NCBI RefSeq assembly: GCF_900184895.1
Contig: NZ_FXZK01000006.1
Span: 160,018-224,017 of the forward strand
DNA: 64,000 nt
DNA from: Flavimaricola marinus
Lineage (GTDB): Bacteria; Pseudomonadota; Alphaproteobacteria; Rhodobacterales; Rhodobacteraceae
Reading direction: 5' to 3'
In this document: positions 53,272 to 62,523 of the stretch, in pieces
How the letters are laid out: each line of letters opens with the position of its first letter
How positions within the stretch are numbered: position 1 is the first letter of the stretch
Translations under genes and position numbers: made by a program
Notes under the pieces: model-generated
Database searches by the model: none
Told to the model about the DNA's origin: nothing
Seen by the model: only the letters and a program-made list of their open reading frames with translations

Positions 53272-53614
53272 CGGGCGATCCTTTTCTGGCGGCGTTTGCC
53301 CCGTTTCGCCGATATTGCCGTCCGGCACAAGTCGGACCACCCGACCTTGCCGCAGCCAGAGCCGTCTGCCTGCATATGACGCAACGTTGGGGGCGGCTTC
53401 CCGGTTGCCGCGTTTCACGGCACTCAGGACCGTTGGCTGCGCTTCTTGAACGCGCCTTTTTCCGGTGATTCCCTCGGAAAGAGGGGCGATTTTCGCCCCC
53501 CACATCTTGCGCAGACTGCACCCCAAACCCATTTAACAGTCATAAGGCCCGAACCGGGATGTGCTGCAAGAGTGGGCATCCGCCGAACTGGGCGCTTCAA
53601 AGAGGAGAGACCCC
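53272..53614. other. intergenic region between pyrF and clpB
   Basis: 343 bases. On the minus strand the pyrF frame stays open back to 53532 and encodes an arginine-rich stretch with ASYAGRRLWLRQGRVVRLVP, which could be a small leader gene or chance. On the plus strand a heat-shock-type promoter candidate precedes clpB. No RNA gene recognised. Confidence 0.4.
53506..53536 (+). promoter_or_regulatory. possible RpoH (sigma-32) promoter of clpB
   Basis: CTTGCGC (53506-53512) and, 14 bases on, ACCCATTT (53527-53534) resemble CTTGAAA/CCCCATNT with two to three mismatches. About 70 bases of leader to ATG 53615. Moderate match only; clpB is a standard RpoH target. Confidence 0.4.
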
Positions 53615-56230
53615 ATGAACTTGGAGAAGTTCACCGAGCGGTCGCGCGGGTTTGTTCAGGCAGCCCAGACGATTGCCGTGCGAGAGAGCCATCAGAGGCT
53701 CGCCCCCGAACATTTGCTCAAAGCCTTGATGGACGACGATCAGGGCCTTGCGTCGAACCTGATCAACGCCTCTGGCGGGGATGCCCGGGCCGTTGTCGAT
53801 GCCGTCGACGCCGCCGTGGCGAAACATGCCAAGGTGACCGGCGATGCCGCGCAAGTCTATGTCGACAACACGACAGCAAAGGTGCTGACCGAGGCCGAGG
53901 CTTTGGCCAAGAAGGCCGGTGACAGCTTTGTTCCGGTCGAGCGTCTGCTGATGGCGCTTGCCATGGTCAAATCCAAGGCAAAGGATGCTCTGGACGCCGG
54001 CAAGGTCACCCCGCAGGGGCTGAATGCGGCCATCAACGATGTCCGCAAGGGCCGCACCGCCGACAGCGCCACCGCCGAAGAGGGGTATGACGCGCTCAAG
54101 AAGTATGCCCGCGACCTGACCGAGGCCGCCGAACAGGGCAAGATCGACCCGATCATCGGACGCGACGAGGAAATCCGCCGCGCCATGCAGGTCTTGTCCC
54201 GCCGCACCAAGAACAACCCTGTTCTGATCGGTGAACCCGGTGTCGGTAAGACCGCCATTGCCGAGGGCCTCGCCCTGCGCATCATCGATGGTGACGTGCC
54301 CGAGAGCCTGCGCAACAAGAGATTGATGGCACTCGACATGGGCGCGTTGATTGCCGGTGCGAAGTATCGTGGCGAGTTCGAGGAGCGCCTGAAGGCCGTC
54401 CTGAACGAGATCACCGCCGCTGCGGGCGAAATCATCCTGTTCATCGACGAGATGCACACCCTTGTAGGTGCCGGCAAGGCCGATGGCGCCATGGACGCCG
54501 CCAACCTGATCAAGCCTGCGCTTGCCCGGGGTGAGCTGCACTGTGTCGGTGCCACGACCCTCGATGAATACCGCAAGTATGTGGAGAAGGACGCCGCCCT
54601 TGCCCGCCGGTTCCAGCCCTTGATGGTGGAAGAGCCGACGGTGGAGGACACCGTCTCGATCCTGCGCGGGATCAAGGAGAAGTACGAGCTTCACCACGGT
54701 GTGCGTATCAGCGACAGCGCCTTGGTTGCGGCTGCGACGCTCAGCCATCGCTATATCACCGACCGGTTCCTGCCCGACAAGGCCATCGACCTGATGGACG
54801 AGGCCGCCTCTCGCCTGCGCATGGAAGTGGACAGCAAGCCCGAGGAGCTCGACGCGCTCGACCGCCAGATCCTGCAAATGCAGATCGAGGCCGAGGCTCT
54901 TAAGAAAGAGGACGATCAGGCCTCCAAGGACCGTCTGTCCAAGATCGAGAAGGATCTGGGCGACATGATGGAGAAGGCCGACGCGATGACCGCCAAGTGG
55001 CAGGCAGAGCGCGACCGTCTCGAGGGCTCTCGCGGGATGAAGGAAAAGCTCGACCGTGCGCGCGCCGATCTGGAGATCGCCAAGCGCGAGGGCAATCTGG
55101 CGAAGGCTGGTGAGCTGTCTTACGGCGTGATCCCGCAGTTGGAAAAGGCGCTGGCCGAGGCCGATGCCGAAGGCGACGCGCTGATGGTCGAAGAGGCTGT
55201 CCGCCCCGAGCAGATCGCCGAGGTCGTCGAACGCTGGACGGGCATTCCGACAAGCCGGATGCTGGAGGGCGAACGCGACAAGCTGTTGCGCATGGAAGAA
55301 GGTCTGCACAAGCGGGTCATCGGCCAGAACACGGCTGTTCGTGCCGTCGCCAATGCTGTCCGTCGCGCCCGTGCCGGGCTGAACGACGAGGGTCGCCCCT
55401 TGGGCAGCTTCTTGTTCCTCGGCCCGACCGGCGTGGGCAAGACCGAGCTGACCAAGGCTGTGGCCGAGTTCCTGTTCGACGACGAGAACGCGATGGTCCG
55501 GATCGACATGTCCGAATTCATGGAGAAGCATGCGGTCGCCCGTCTGATCGGCGCTCCTCCGGGCTATGTCGGCTATGACGAGGGCGGCGTGCTGACCGAG
55601 GCCGTCCGCCGCCGGCCGTATCAGGTGATCCTGTTCGACGAGGTCGAGAAGGCCCACCCGGACGTGTTCAACGTGCTGTTGCAGGTGCTTGACGATGGTG
55701 TGCTGACCGATGGCCAGGGCCGCACGGTCGATTTCAAGCAGACCCTGATCGTGCTCACCTCGAACCTTGGGGCGCAGGCGCTGAGCCAACTACCTGACGG
55801 TGCCGATGCCTCTTCGGCCAAGCGCGACGTGATGGATGCGGTGCGTGCCCATTTCCGGCCCGAGTTCCTGAACCGGCTGGACGAGACGATCATCTTTGAC
55901 CGTCTGGGCCGTGCGGACATGACGGGCATCGTCGAAATCCAGCTCGGTTTGCTGCGCAAGCGTCTTGCCGGCCGCAACATGACCCTGGATCTGGACGAGG
56001 CCGCGCTCAAGTGGCTGGCCGACGAAGGGTACGACCCTGTGTTCGGTGCCCGTCCGCTGAAGCGTGTGATCCAGCGCGCATTGCAGGATCAGCTGGCCGA
56101 GATGATCCTGTCGGGTGACCTGATGGACGGTGACAGCGTGCCGGTCACAGTCGGACCGGAAGGTTTGATCGTGGGCGACCGTCTCGCCAGTTCGAACCGG
56201 CCGAAGCCGGACGATGCCGTCGTCCATTGA
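53615..56230 (+). CDS. clpB: ATP-dependent disaggregase ClpB
   Basis: 871 residues. N-domain ([18 protein letters not shown]), first AAA+ module with Walker [11 protein letters not shown] and Walker B ILFIDEMH, the coiled-coil M-domain (about 400-540), second AAA+ module with [21 protein letters not shown] and a C-terminal sensor-2 region. It works with DnaK to rescue aggregated proteins. Start 53615 follows AGAGGAGAG. Strong terminator after the stop. Confidence 0.97.
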   Translation: MNLEKFTERSRGFVQAAQTIAVRESHQRLAPEHLLKALMDDDQGLASNLINASGGDARAVVDAVDAAVAKHAKVTGDAAQVYVDNTTAKVLTEAEALAKKAGDSFVPVERLLMALAMVKSKAKDALDAGKVTPQGLNAAINDVRKGRTADSATAEEGYDALKKYARDLTEAAEQGKIDPIIGRDEEIRRAMQVLSRRTKNNPVLIGEPGVGKTAIAEGLALRIIDGDVPESLRNKRLMALDMGALIAGAKYRGEFEERLKAVLNEITAAAGEIILFIDEMHTLVGAGKADGAMDAANLIKPALARGELHCVGATTLDEYRKYVEKDAALARRFQPLMVEEPTVEDTVSILRGIKEKYELHHGVRISDSALVAAATLSHRYITDRFLPDKAIDLMDEAASRLRMEVDSKPEELDALDRQILQMQIEAEALKKEDDQASKDRLSKIEKDLGDMMEKADAMTAKWQAERDRLEGSRGMKEKLDRARADLEIAKREGNLAKAGELSYGVIPQLEKALAEADAEGDALMVEEAVRPEQIAEVVERWTGIPTSRMLEGERDKLLRMEEGLHKRVIGQNTAVRAVANAVRRARAGLNDEGRPLGSFLFLGPTGVGKTELTKAVAEFLFDDENAMVRIDMSEFMEKHAVARLIGAPPGYVGYDEGGVLTEAVRRRPYQVILFDEVEKAHPDVFNVLLQVLDDGVLTDGQGRTVDFKQTLIVLTSNLGAQALSQLPDGADASSAKRDVMDAVRAHFRPEFLNRLDETIIFDRLGRADMTGIVEIQLGLLRKRLAGRNMTLDLDEAALKWLADEGYDPVFGARPLKRVIQRALQDQLAEMILSGDLMDGDSVPVTVGPEGLIVGDRLASSNRPKPDDAVVH

Positions 56231-56246
56231 CGGTCATGGAAATGCG

Positions 56247-56275
56247 AAAGGGGGCCTTGCGGCCCCCTTTCTTTG
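56247..56275 (+). terminator. rho-independent terminator of clpB
   Basis: AAAGGGGGCC-TTGC-GGCCCCCTTT stem (56247-56256/56261-56270) followed by CTTTG on the plus strand; the minus side also carries T's, so it may end the convergent DUF4394 transcript too. Confidence 0.85.
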
Positions 56276-56289
56276 TCGTGTGTACCCAA

Positions 56290-57144
56290 TCACATGCCCA
56301 TAGAGGCGGCAAAGCCGGAAAACCCGCCCATTCCAAGGTCTGACAAGAGCGTCGCGTTGCCCGATGTCAGGTCGATGGAATAGAGCCCGGCTGTCTCCTG
56401 ACCGTCGATCTGAAGGATGGCATAGGCCTGATCTTCACCGACGGAGGGGGAGATGATGTCGAAGCCACCCATCGGCAGAATGTCTGCCGCTTCGCCGTCG
56501 ATCGTGATCAGACCGATGGTTTCAAGGGTGCCTGCGTTGTTGGCGAGACTGATCAGGGCGTTGGCCCGAGCGTCAAGCGCGTATTGGAAAGTGCTCTCGG
56601 CCGTCATTCCGGCGATCGCATTGGTGTAGGCGTTGGCAAAGACCAGCGGCTCCGCTCCGAAGCTGGCATCGCCTTCGGCATAGGCCAGATCGGTGAACCG
56701 CAGCACGGAGCCTGCCCGTTCGTCCATGTCCCCAAAGCCTTCGGGGAAGTAGACGAGGTTGTCACCGTTGGACGACACGGCCCGGACGGCGTCGATGGCG
56801 TTGTTGAAATCGAAGGCGACCATGGCGTCGTCGGCGATCATGGCGTCGTCCATGAAGGTCGCGCCGAGGTCCGTCAGCATCCCGGTGCTGGTGTCGATCG
56901 TGTAGATCGCGTCACCGGCAAAGCCCAGCAGCTCGCCCGTCACGGGCCGGAAGGCGATGGCGTCCAGATCGTTTGCCAGATCGAAGGTCATCACGTCGTT
57001 GGGCATGGCGATGTCGGTCATCACCACGAGGGTGTTGCCGTCGTTTGCGAGCGCGTAGCCGGCATTGCCTGCATGCCCAGCGGCGAAGGCGGCGCTGGTG
57101 GAGAGGGCGAGGGCGGCTGTGGCTGTCAAGGTGCGAAAGGTCAT
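56290..57144 (-). CDS. exported DUF4394 protein
   Basis: 284 residues with a signal peptide (MTFRTLTATAALALSTSAAFA). The mature chain shows repeated propeller-like segments (LDAIAFRPVTGELLGFAGDA, IYTIDTSTGMLTDLG, AVAFDFNNAIDAVRAVSS-like) that fit DUF4394, a beta-propeller family of unknown role. Very low in cysteine and basic residues, so acidic. Stands alone. Confidence 0.82.
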   Translation of the reverse strand: MTFRTLTATAALALSTSAAFAAGHAGNAGYALANDGNTLVVMTDIAMPNDVMTFDLANDLDAIAFRPVTGELLGFAGDAIYTIDTSTGMLTDLGATFMDDAMIADDAMVAFDFNNAIDAVRAVSSNGDNLVYFPEGFGDMDERAGSVLRFTDLAYAEGDASFGAEPLVFANAYTNAIAGMTAESTFQYALDARANALISLANNAGTLETIGLITIDGEAADILPMGGFDIISPSVGEDQAYAILQIDGQETAGLYSIDLTSGNATLLSDLGMGGFSGFAASMGM

Positions 57145-57390
57145 GGTGATCCTCTTGATCTGTTGCGGTGTCGGACCGTCTTTTGTCCGGGTGATGCCTC
57201 AGTCACGCAGAGCCGCCGGAAATAGTTTCGCGCCGCATCAACATTTTTTCTCGAAGCCCGGTTAGTGACCTTTGCCTCTCGACGCGCCTGCGCCGGAATT
57301 GAGTCAAATGCGGAGCAGTAAACCCTTGGTCGTCAAACTTCTTTCAACACTCCCACGCGACATTCGCCGGGAAATCCGTGGGGTGAGAAC

Positions 57391-58404
57391 ATGGCGACGA
57401 TCTATGGTGTGGACAATGAATTCGCGGTGGCGACGGGTTCGAACGTGGGCAGTGGCACCAACACTTCGACCTTTGACAATCCGCCGAGCGGCTCCAAGGA
57501 TCTGGTCATCAACACCAATCCCGGTGATCCGGAGCCCTATATCTATGACATAGGCGATACCTACGATGTCAGTTGGGGCGGGTCGGGCGGTGGCGGCTCG
57601 ATCGAGGATGCCGTTGTCATCCGAAGCGATGCGGCCCCTGGCGGCGGTGGCATCGTGGTCTTTGAAGGCACCGACGGGAATGGCGACATCGTGCAGGTGG
57701 TCTGGACGCCCGGATTCAATCTCGAGGGATGGTATTCCGACAACTACAACCCGTCGATGGAGCCGCAGTTTTACACCAGCGATCAGGATCCCGGCTATAC
57801 CTATTCCTATGTCTGCTTTGCGGCGGGCACTCTGATTTCGACCCTCGACGGATCGGTTCCAGTCGAAGCAATCCGCCCCGGCGACCTTGTCCGCACGCGC
57901 GACGATGGCCCTGTGCCGTTGGTTTGGTCTGGTCGTCGGACCCTGCGCGGCACCAAGGACAACGCCCCCGTCCGGTTCGAGGCCGGCACCATCGGCAATG
58001 CGCGAGACCTGTATCTGTCGCAACAGCACAGGATTTTGCTCACTTCGCCTTTGGCAGAGCTCTATTTCGGCGCGACGGAGGTTCTGATCCCGGCTCGGGC
58101 CATGATCGGCGCTCCGGGTATCACCATCGCCCCACGCCCCGAGATCGACTATGTGCATCTGCTGTTCGAGCGTCACCAGATCGTGCTGGCCGAGGGAGCG
58201 AGTTGCGAGAGCCTCTTGATGGGCGACGTGGCCCTCAACCGGTTGGTGGGCGAGCCGGACCTGCTTGACGCGGATGCGGCCCGCGCCAATGCGTTTCGCC
58301 ATACGAAGGCCGCTCGGCCTGTGCTGACGATGAAGGAAGCGCGTCTGTTGACCGGCACGCTCAGCCTGCCTGCACCGGCCGTTCCTGAGCTTGCGCTAGT
58401 CTAA
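57391..58404 (+). CDS. Hint-domain (hedgehog/intein-type) protein
   Basis: 337 residues. The first 140 or so form an acidic, glycine-rich region without a signal peptide (SGGGGSIEDAVVIRSD); then CFAAGTLISTLDGSVPVEAI begins a Hint domain, where the cysteine would be the self-processing nucleophile, followed by GDLVRTRDDGPVPLVWSGRR and a long tail with LYLSQQHRILL. Such proteins are frequent in Rhodobacterales and often secreted by type I systems. Whether it really cleaves itself is unknown. Confidence 0.85.
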   Translation: MATIYGVDNEFAVATGSNVGSGTNTSTFDNPPSGSKDLVINTNPGDPEPYIYDIGDTYDVSWGGSGGGGSIEDAVVIRSDAAPGGGGIVVFEGTDGNGDIVQVVWTPGFNLEGWYSDNYNPSMEPQFYTSDQDPGYTYSYVCFAAGTLISTLDGSVPVEAIRPGDLVRTRDDGPVPLVWSGRRTLRGTKDNAPVRFEAGTIGNARDLYLSQQHRILLTSPLAELYFGATEVLIPARAMIGAPGITIAPRPEIDYVHLLFERHQIVLAEGASCESLLMGDVALNRLVGEPDLLDADAARANAFRHTKAARPVLTMKEARLLTGTLSLPAPAVPELALV

Positions 58405-58408
58405 GCCC

Positions 58409-59161
58409 TCAGTGCCGCAGCGCCGGGAGGCCGATCCCGGTGGATTCGAACCCGCCGTCGACGGCGACGGTTTGCCCGGTGACATAGCTGGCTTTGTCCG
58501 AGCACAGGAAGGCGATGACGTTCGCGATCTCCTCCTCGCTTCCGTAGCGGTTGAGCGGAATGGCGTCGTGGTAGGCTGCCACGATCTCGGGTGAATGCAC
58601 CGCCATCGCCAGCTTTGTGCGCACAGGCCCGGGGGCGACGCAGTTGGCCCGGATCCCGAATTCGCCCAGCTCGGCTGCCAACTGCTCGGTCAGGTGAATG
58701 ATCCCGGCCTTGGAGGTGCCATAGGCGACCCGAAGCGTCGACGCCCGGAGCCCGGAGATCGAGGCGATGTTCACGATAGCCCCCTTGCTGTCCTTGAGTG
58801 CGGGCAGGCAGGCGTGCGCACACAGGAAGGCGCCGTCCAGGTTGGTCTCCATCACGCGCCGCCAGCGGGCGAAGGTGGTTTCCTGTAGCGGGCCGAAGTC
58901 CGCCACGCCGGCGTTGTTGACCAGCGCGTCGATCCGGCCGAAGTGTCGCAGGGTTTCCGCGACCATTCCAATGACCGACGCCTCGTCCGAGATGTCGCAG
59001 TCGATCCCGTGAACATCGTCGAACGTGGTCACCGCCTCGGCCAGTGCGCCTCCGTCCCGGTCGATCATGGCGATTTGGTAGCCGTCCGCCAGAAGCGCCC
59101 GGCAGGTGGCAAGGCCGATGCCGCGTGCGGCTCCGGTGACGATGGCGGTTTTTCTGGTCAT
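58409..59161 (-). CDS. short-chain dehydrogenase/reductase
   Basis: 250 residues with AIVTGAARGIGLATCRAL, NNAGVADFG, a catalytic serine in NIASISGLRAS and YGTSK, and the C-terminal GQTVAVDGGFESTG typical of classical SDRs. ATG 59161 is chosen because a terminator for the fasciclin gene lies inside any longer frame. Substrate unknown. Confidence 0.92.
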   Translation of the reverse strand: MTRKTAIVTGAARGIGLATCRALLADGYQIAMIDRDGGALAEAVTTFDDVHGIDCDISDEASVIGMVAETLRHFGRIDALVNNAGVADFGPLQETTFARWRRVMETNLDGAFLCAHACLPALKDSKGAIVNIASISGLRASTLRVAYGTSKAGIIHLTEQLAAELGEFGIRANCVAPGPVRTKLAMAVHSPEIVAAYHDAIPLNRYGSEEEIANVIAFLCSDKASYVTGQTVAVDGGFESTGIGLPALRH

Positions 59162-59205
59162 GGCTGCTCCTGTCTTGGCCGTGCCGCAGTTTGACCGGAT
59201 CGACA

Positions 59206-59243
59206 GGAATGAAAAGCCCCGGCAGCGCGGTGCTGTCGGGGCT
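59206..59243 (-). terminator. terminator after the second fasciclin gene
   Basis: Stem 59215-59226/59232-59243 (AGCCCCGGCAGC with its partner, one G-U) followed on the minus strand by TTTTCATT. Confidence 0.8.
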
Positions 59244-59291
59244 TGGTTGTTGCGCGTCGGTGGGGTGAGATCCACCAGAACCGGTGTCGCC

Positions 59292-59777
59292 TTACGGCAG
59301 CAGCACGGTGTCGATCCGGTGGATCACGCCGTTGGAGGCCATGATGTCGGCCTGCGTCACGGTCGCGTTGTTCACCGTCACGCCGTTGGTGCCGTTTACC
59401 TGCACTTCAGCGCCGTTGACCGTCGCAACCGACAGCATCTGGCCGGCCAGTTGGTCGGACGTCACTTTGCCCGGCACGACGTGATAGGTCAGGATCGCGG
59501 CCAGAGCTTCGGGATCGGCCAGAAGGGCATCGACTGTTCCGGGCGGCAGCGCGGCAAAGGCGGCGTCGGTTGGAGCGAAGACAGTGAACGGCCCCGGTCC
59601 TTGCAGGGTTTCGACCAACCCGGCGGCCCCTACGGCTGCGACGAGTGTCGAGAACTGGCTGTTGCCGGCGAGCGTGCCCACGACGTCGGTGTAGCTGGTG
59701 CCTGCGGGGGCGCAGGCGCTGACCAGTGCGGCGAGGCCGGCGGCCCCTGTCAATTTGAGTGCGGAACGGCGGTTCAT
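59292..59777 (-). CDS. fasciclin-domain lipoprotein
   Basis: 161 residues. The N-terminus MNRRSALKLTGAAGLAALVSAC is a lipoprotein (and twin-arginine-like) signal with lipobox LVSAC. One fasciclin domain follows: [53 protein letters not shown] and the C-terminal ASNGVIHRIDTVLLP. Such domains mediate adhesion. Paralogue of the next gene; a terminator between them allows separate control. Confidence 0.9.
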   Translation of the reverse strand: MNRRSALKLTGAAGLAALVSACAPAGTSYTDVVGTLAGNSQFSTLVAAVGAAGLVETLQGPGPFTVFAPTDAAFAALPPGTVDALLADPEALAAILTYHVVPGKVTSDQLAGQMLSVATVNGAEVQVNGTNGVTVNNATVTQADIMASNGVIHRIDTVLLP

Positions 59778-59811
59778 AGTCTTTCTCCCATTAGTAGTGT
59801 CGCGAGTGGTG

Positions 59812-59841
59812 GAATGAAGAAGGGCGGGGTTTCCCCCGCCC
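59812..59841 (-). terminator. hairpin between the two fasciclin genes
   Basis: GGGCGGGG-TTTC-CCCCGCCC (59822-59841), minus strand continuing TTCTTCATT. It follows the upstream fasciclin stop by about 20 bases and may attenuate read-through into the second. Confidence 0.65.
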
Positions 59842-59860
59842 TGTCGTTGACCAGTTGGTC

Positions 59861-60337
59861 TTACATCGGCGGCAGGATCACCGCGTCGATGACGTGGATC
59901 ACGCCGTTCGATGCTTCGATGTCGGCGGTGACCACGTTGGCGTCGTTGACTGTCACCCCGCCTTCGGTGCCGATGGTGATCTCGGCGCCGTTTACTGTGG
60001 CTGCCATCATCCCGTCGCTGAGGTCGGTCGACATGACCTTGCCGGCGACGACGTGGTAGGTGAGCACGGCTGCGAGTGCCTCGGGATCGGCCAGCAGCCC
60101 TTCGACGGTGCCTTCCGGCAGAGCGGCGAATGCGTCATCGGTAGGTGCGAAGACGGTGAACGGACCGTCGCCCTTGAGCGTTTCGACCAGACCGGCGGCC
60201 TGAACGGCGGCGACCAGCGTGGTGAAGGTGCCGGCATCGACGGCAGTGTCGACGATGTCTTTGGAGTGGCCGCCTGCGATTGCAGTGGTTGCCAGGGTGG
60301 TCGAGGCTGCGAGTGCCATGAATGTTCTGCGAAGCAT
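59861..60337 (-). CDS. exported fasciclin-domain protein
   Basis: 158 residues from ATG 60337, with signal peptide [20 protein letters not shown] and one fasciclin domain ([66 protein letters not shown]). A fasciclin gene is among the RpoE-controlled genes reported for R. sphaeroides as I recall, and an RpoE-type promoter lies directly upstream here. The frame is open to 60412 but that start would overlap the promoter. Confidence 0.92.
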   Translation of the reverse strand: MLRRTFMALAASTTLATTAIAGGHSKDIVDTAVDAGTFTTLVAAVQAAGLVETLKGDGPFTVFAPTDDAFAALPEGTVEGLLADPEALAAVLTYHVVAGKVMSTDLSDGMMAATVNGAEITIGTEGGVTVNDANVVTADIEASNGVIHVIDAVILPPM

Positions 60338-60383
60338 GTGTCTTCTCCCATTAGAGTGGAATGCCGTTGTGGCATCGGGGAAA

Positions 60384-60411
60384 TAGACGCGGCGGAATGA
60401 CCGTTGGATCA
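60384..60411 (-). promoter_or_regulatory. RpoE-type promoter of the fasciclin gene
   Basis: Minus strand: TGATCC (60411-60406), 16 bases, CGTCTA (60389-60384). The first box plus the three following bases (AAC) are identical to the rpoE promoter, and spacing is the same. The rest of the 310-base gap up to msrP holds no gene I can see. Confidence 0.6.
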
Positions 60412-60647
60412 CACTGAAAAAGCCGTCGAGCGACCTTGACGATCACCCCTTTGCGGCTAAGCCGGCCGCCAAAATTTTCTCAAGTCACAAAACTGTCAGT
60501 CAGTGTGATCCGCCGTGACGCGATCGCGCCGGTTTCAGGCAGTCCGGTAACTTCATTACAATCCGTGAACGCCATCGTGACGGGATTGAAATCGTCTTTT
60601 GCGCTAAGAGGCCCTAGATAAACGATAACCGAACAATGGAGGACGCC

Positions 60648-61553
60648 ATGGCCTATCGCTGGAAGAACGACCTGACACGGGCGGATGTGACGCCCAAAGC
60701 TGCTTATTTGAACCGCCGTCAGATCATGGCCGGTGCCATGGGCCTCGGCGTCGCAGGCGCGACCGGTGGCGTCGCACAAGCGCAGGCCGAGCTGGAGCCG
60801 AACTCGTTCGAGGATATCACGTCCTACAACAACTTCTATGAATTCGGCACCGGCAAGGAAGATCCTGCCCGCAACGCCGGTGCTCTTGTCACCGAGCCGT
60901 GGTCGATCAAGGTCGACGGCATGGTCGACAACCCGGGCGATTATACCTTGGCCGATCTCTTGGATGGCCTGACTGCGGAGGAACGCATCTACCGGTTCCG
61001 CTGTGTCGAGGCATGGTCGATGGTTGTCCCGTGGAACGGTGTCGAGCTTGCCGACGTGCTCGCCAAGGTCGGCGTCCAGAGCCAGGCCAAATACGTCGCC
61101 TTTGAAACCACGGTGCAGCCCGACGTCATGATCGGGGTGCAGCGGCGCGTCATTCCTTTCCCCTATGTCGAGGGCCTGCGGCTGGACGAAGCGATGCATC
61201 CCCTGACCCTGCTGGCCACCGGGATCTATGGCGAGCCGATGCCGAACCAGAACGGTGCTCCGATCCGTTTGGTCGTCCCGTGGAAGTATGGCTTCAAGTC
61301 GATCAAGTCGATCGTCCGCATCACGCTGACCGATGAAGAGCCCCCCGCAAGCTGGAACATCATCAACCCCCGCGAATACGGCTTCTATAGTAATGTGAAC
61401 CCGAACGTGGATCATCCCCGCTGGTCGCAGGCCACCGAGCGCCAGATCGGCGGCGGATTGTTCGCCTCGCGCAAGGACACTTTGATGTTCAACGGCTACG
61501 AGGCCGAGGTGGCATCCCTGTACGAGGGCATGGATCTCAACGAGTTCTATTGA
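60648..61553 (+). CDS. msrP: methionine sulfoxide reductase catalytic subunit MsrP (YedY)
   Basis: 301 residues. A twin-arginine-type leader ([20 protein letters not shown]) exports the folded molybdoenzyme; the molybdenum-ligating cysteine is in [17 protein letters not shown]. MsrP repairs oxidised methionines of periplasmic proteins with electrons from the haem membrane protein MsrQ, encoded two genes downstream. Start 60648 follows GGAGGACGCC. Confidence 0.95.
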   Translation: MAYRWKNDLTRADVTPKAAYLNRRQIMAGAMGLGVAGATGGVAQAQAELEPNSFEDITSYNNFYEFGTGKEDPARNAGALVTEPWSIKVDGMVDNPGDYTLADLLDGLTAEERIYRFRCVEAWSMVVPWNGVELADVLAKVGVQSQAKYVAFETTVQPDVMIGVQRRVIPFPYVEGLRLDEAMHPLTLLATGIYGEPMPNQNGAPIRLVVPWKYGFKSIKSIVRITLTDEEPPASWNIINPREYGFYSNVNPNVDHPRWSQATERQIGGGLFASRKDTLMFNGYEAEVASLYEGMDLNEFY

Positions 61554-61656
61554 TGCCTTGCGGATCGACAGGACTGGGCCGTTGCGCCGTTGGGGTCGAT
61601 AACCCGGTCGCCATGTGCCCGTTCCTGCCTGCTTTGCAATCGACGGGGATGACCTG

Positions 61657-61866
61657 ATGTCCGGTATCGTCATGACATCGACCCTGACCTGCCCGGACTG
61701 CGCCAAGGTTGTGACCGAAGTGATGCCGATGGATGCCTGTCAGTATTTCTACAAATGCACGGGCTGTCAGACGGTCATCCGCCCCAAGCCCGGCGATTGC
61801 TGTGTCTATTGTTCATACGGGACAGTGCCCTGTCCCCCCATACAGGCCGGAGAGGGCTGCTGTTGA
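61657..61866 (+). CDS. GDCCVxC-domain protein
   Basis: 69 residues with eleven cysteines: C12xxC15, C28, C34xxC37, then GDCCVYCSYGTVPCPPIQ, and a terminal CC. The GDCCVxC motif defines a small family of unknown function, probably metal- or redox-active. It sits between msrP and msrQ; its stop shares TGATG with the msrQ start, so it is translated as part of this operon. Confidence 0.88.
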   Translation: MSGIVMTSTLTCPDCAKVVTEVMPMDACQYFYKCTGCQTVIRPKPGDCCVYCSYGTVPCPPIQAGEGCC

Positions 61867-62486
61867 TGGATGTCGTCGGAACTCTGAACGCGGCTTTGCG
61901 CCGTGTGCCTGCCTGGCTGGTCTATGTCGCCGGGGCGGCATGGGCGGTTTGGCTGTTCTGGCAGGCGCTGAACCAGCTTGGACCCTATAAGGTCGAGCCG
62001 ATCAACGTGCTCGAACGCGCCTATGGCGAAGTTGCCCTTCAACTGCTGGTGGCCGGATTGTTCGTGACTCCGCTTCGCAGGTTTCTGGGCCTCAACCTGC
62101 TCAAGTTCCGCCGTGCCATCGGCGTGACGGCATTCTTCTTTGTGCTGGCGCATTTCCTCGTGTTCGCCGTTCTGGACGTTCAGAGCCTCGAGAGGGTGTG
62201 GACCGAGATCGTCAAGCGGCCTTATGTGACGGTGGGCATGGCGGGCTTTCTCGCTTTGATCCCATTGGCGATCACGTCGAACAATCTCAGCATCCGCAAA
62301 CTCGGCGGGGCGACCTGGCGCAAGCTGCACAAGCTGACATATGCGGCCGGCCTTCTCGGGGCCGTCCACTTCCTTTGGCTGGTCAAGGGATTTCAGATCG
62401 AGCCGATCATATACACCGTCATCATCGTCGGCCTCTTGGCCACCCGGGTAAAGTGGTCCAGTCTGCGCCCGGCCGCGACCGCATAG
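61866..62486 (+). CDS. msrQ: haem-binding membrane subunit MsrQ (YedZ)
   Basis: 206 residues, five to six membrane helices, ferric-reductase-like domain. Histidines in FVLAHFLVFAV, WRKLHKLTYAAG and GAVHFLWLVKG are probable haem ligands. It passes quinol electrons to MsrP across the inner membrane. Confidence 0.94.
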   Translation: MDVVGTLNAALRRVPAWLVYVAGAAWAVWLFWQALNQLGPYKVEPINVLERAYGEVALQLLVAGLFVTPLRRFLGLNLLKFRRAIGVTAFFFVLAHFLVFAVLDVQSLERVWTEIVKRPYVTVGMAGFLALIPLAITSNNLSIRKLGGATWRKLHKLTYAAGLLGAVHFLWLVKGFQIEPIIYTVIIVGLLATRVKWSSLRPAATA

Positions 62487-62523
62487 TCTTTTCAATTCGC
62501 GCGGCGTGCCGCAGGATCGCAGG

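Noticed and set aside
53445..53475. CTTGAA at 53445 as the clpB heat-shock promoter
   Set aside because: The -35 box is good but the region 13-17 bases downstream lacks a CCCCAT-like -10; the site at 53506 fits spacing and -10 better.
53597..55789. A 730-codon open frame antisense to clpB
   Set aside because: Shadow of clpB; the plus strand holds every ClpB motif, and the antisense product has no recognisable domain.
60506..60530. TGATCC on the plus strand upstream of msrP as a further RpoE promoter
   Set aside because: No CGT/TA-rich box follows at 16 bases (reads GCCGGT), so the match is half a site only.
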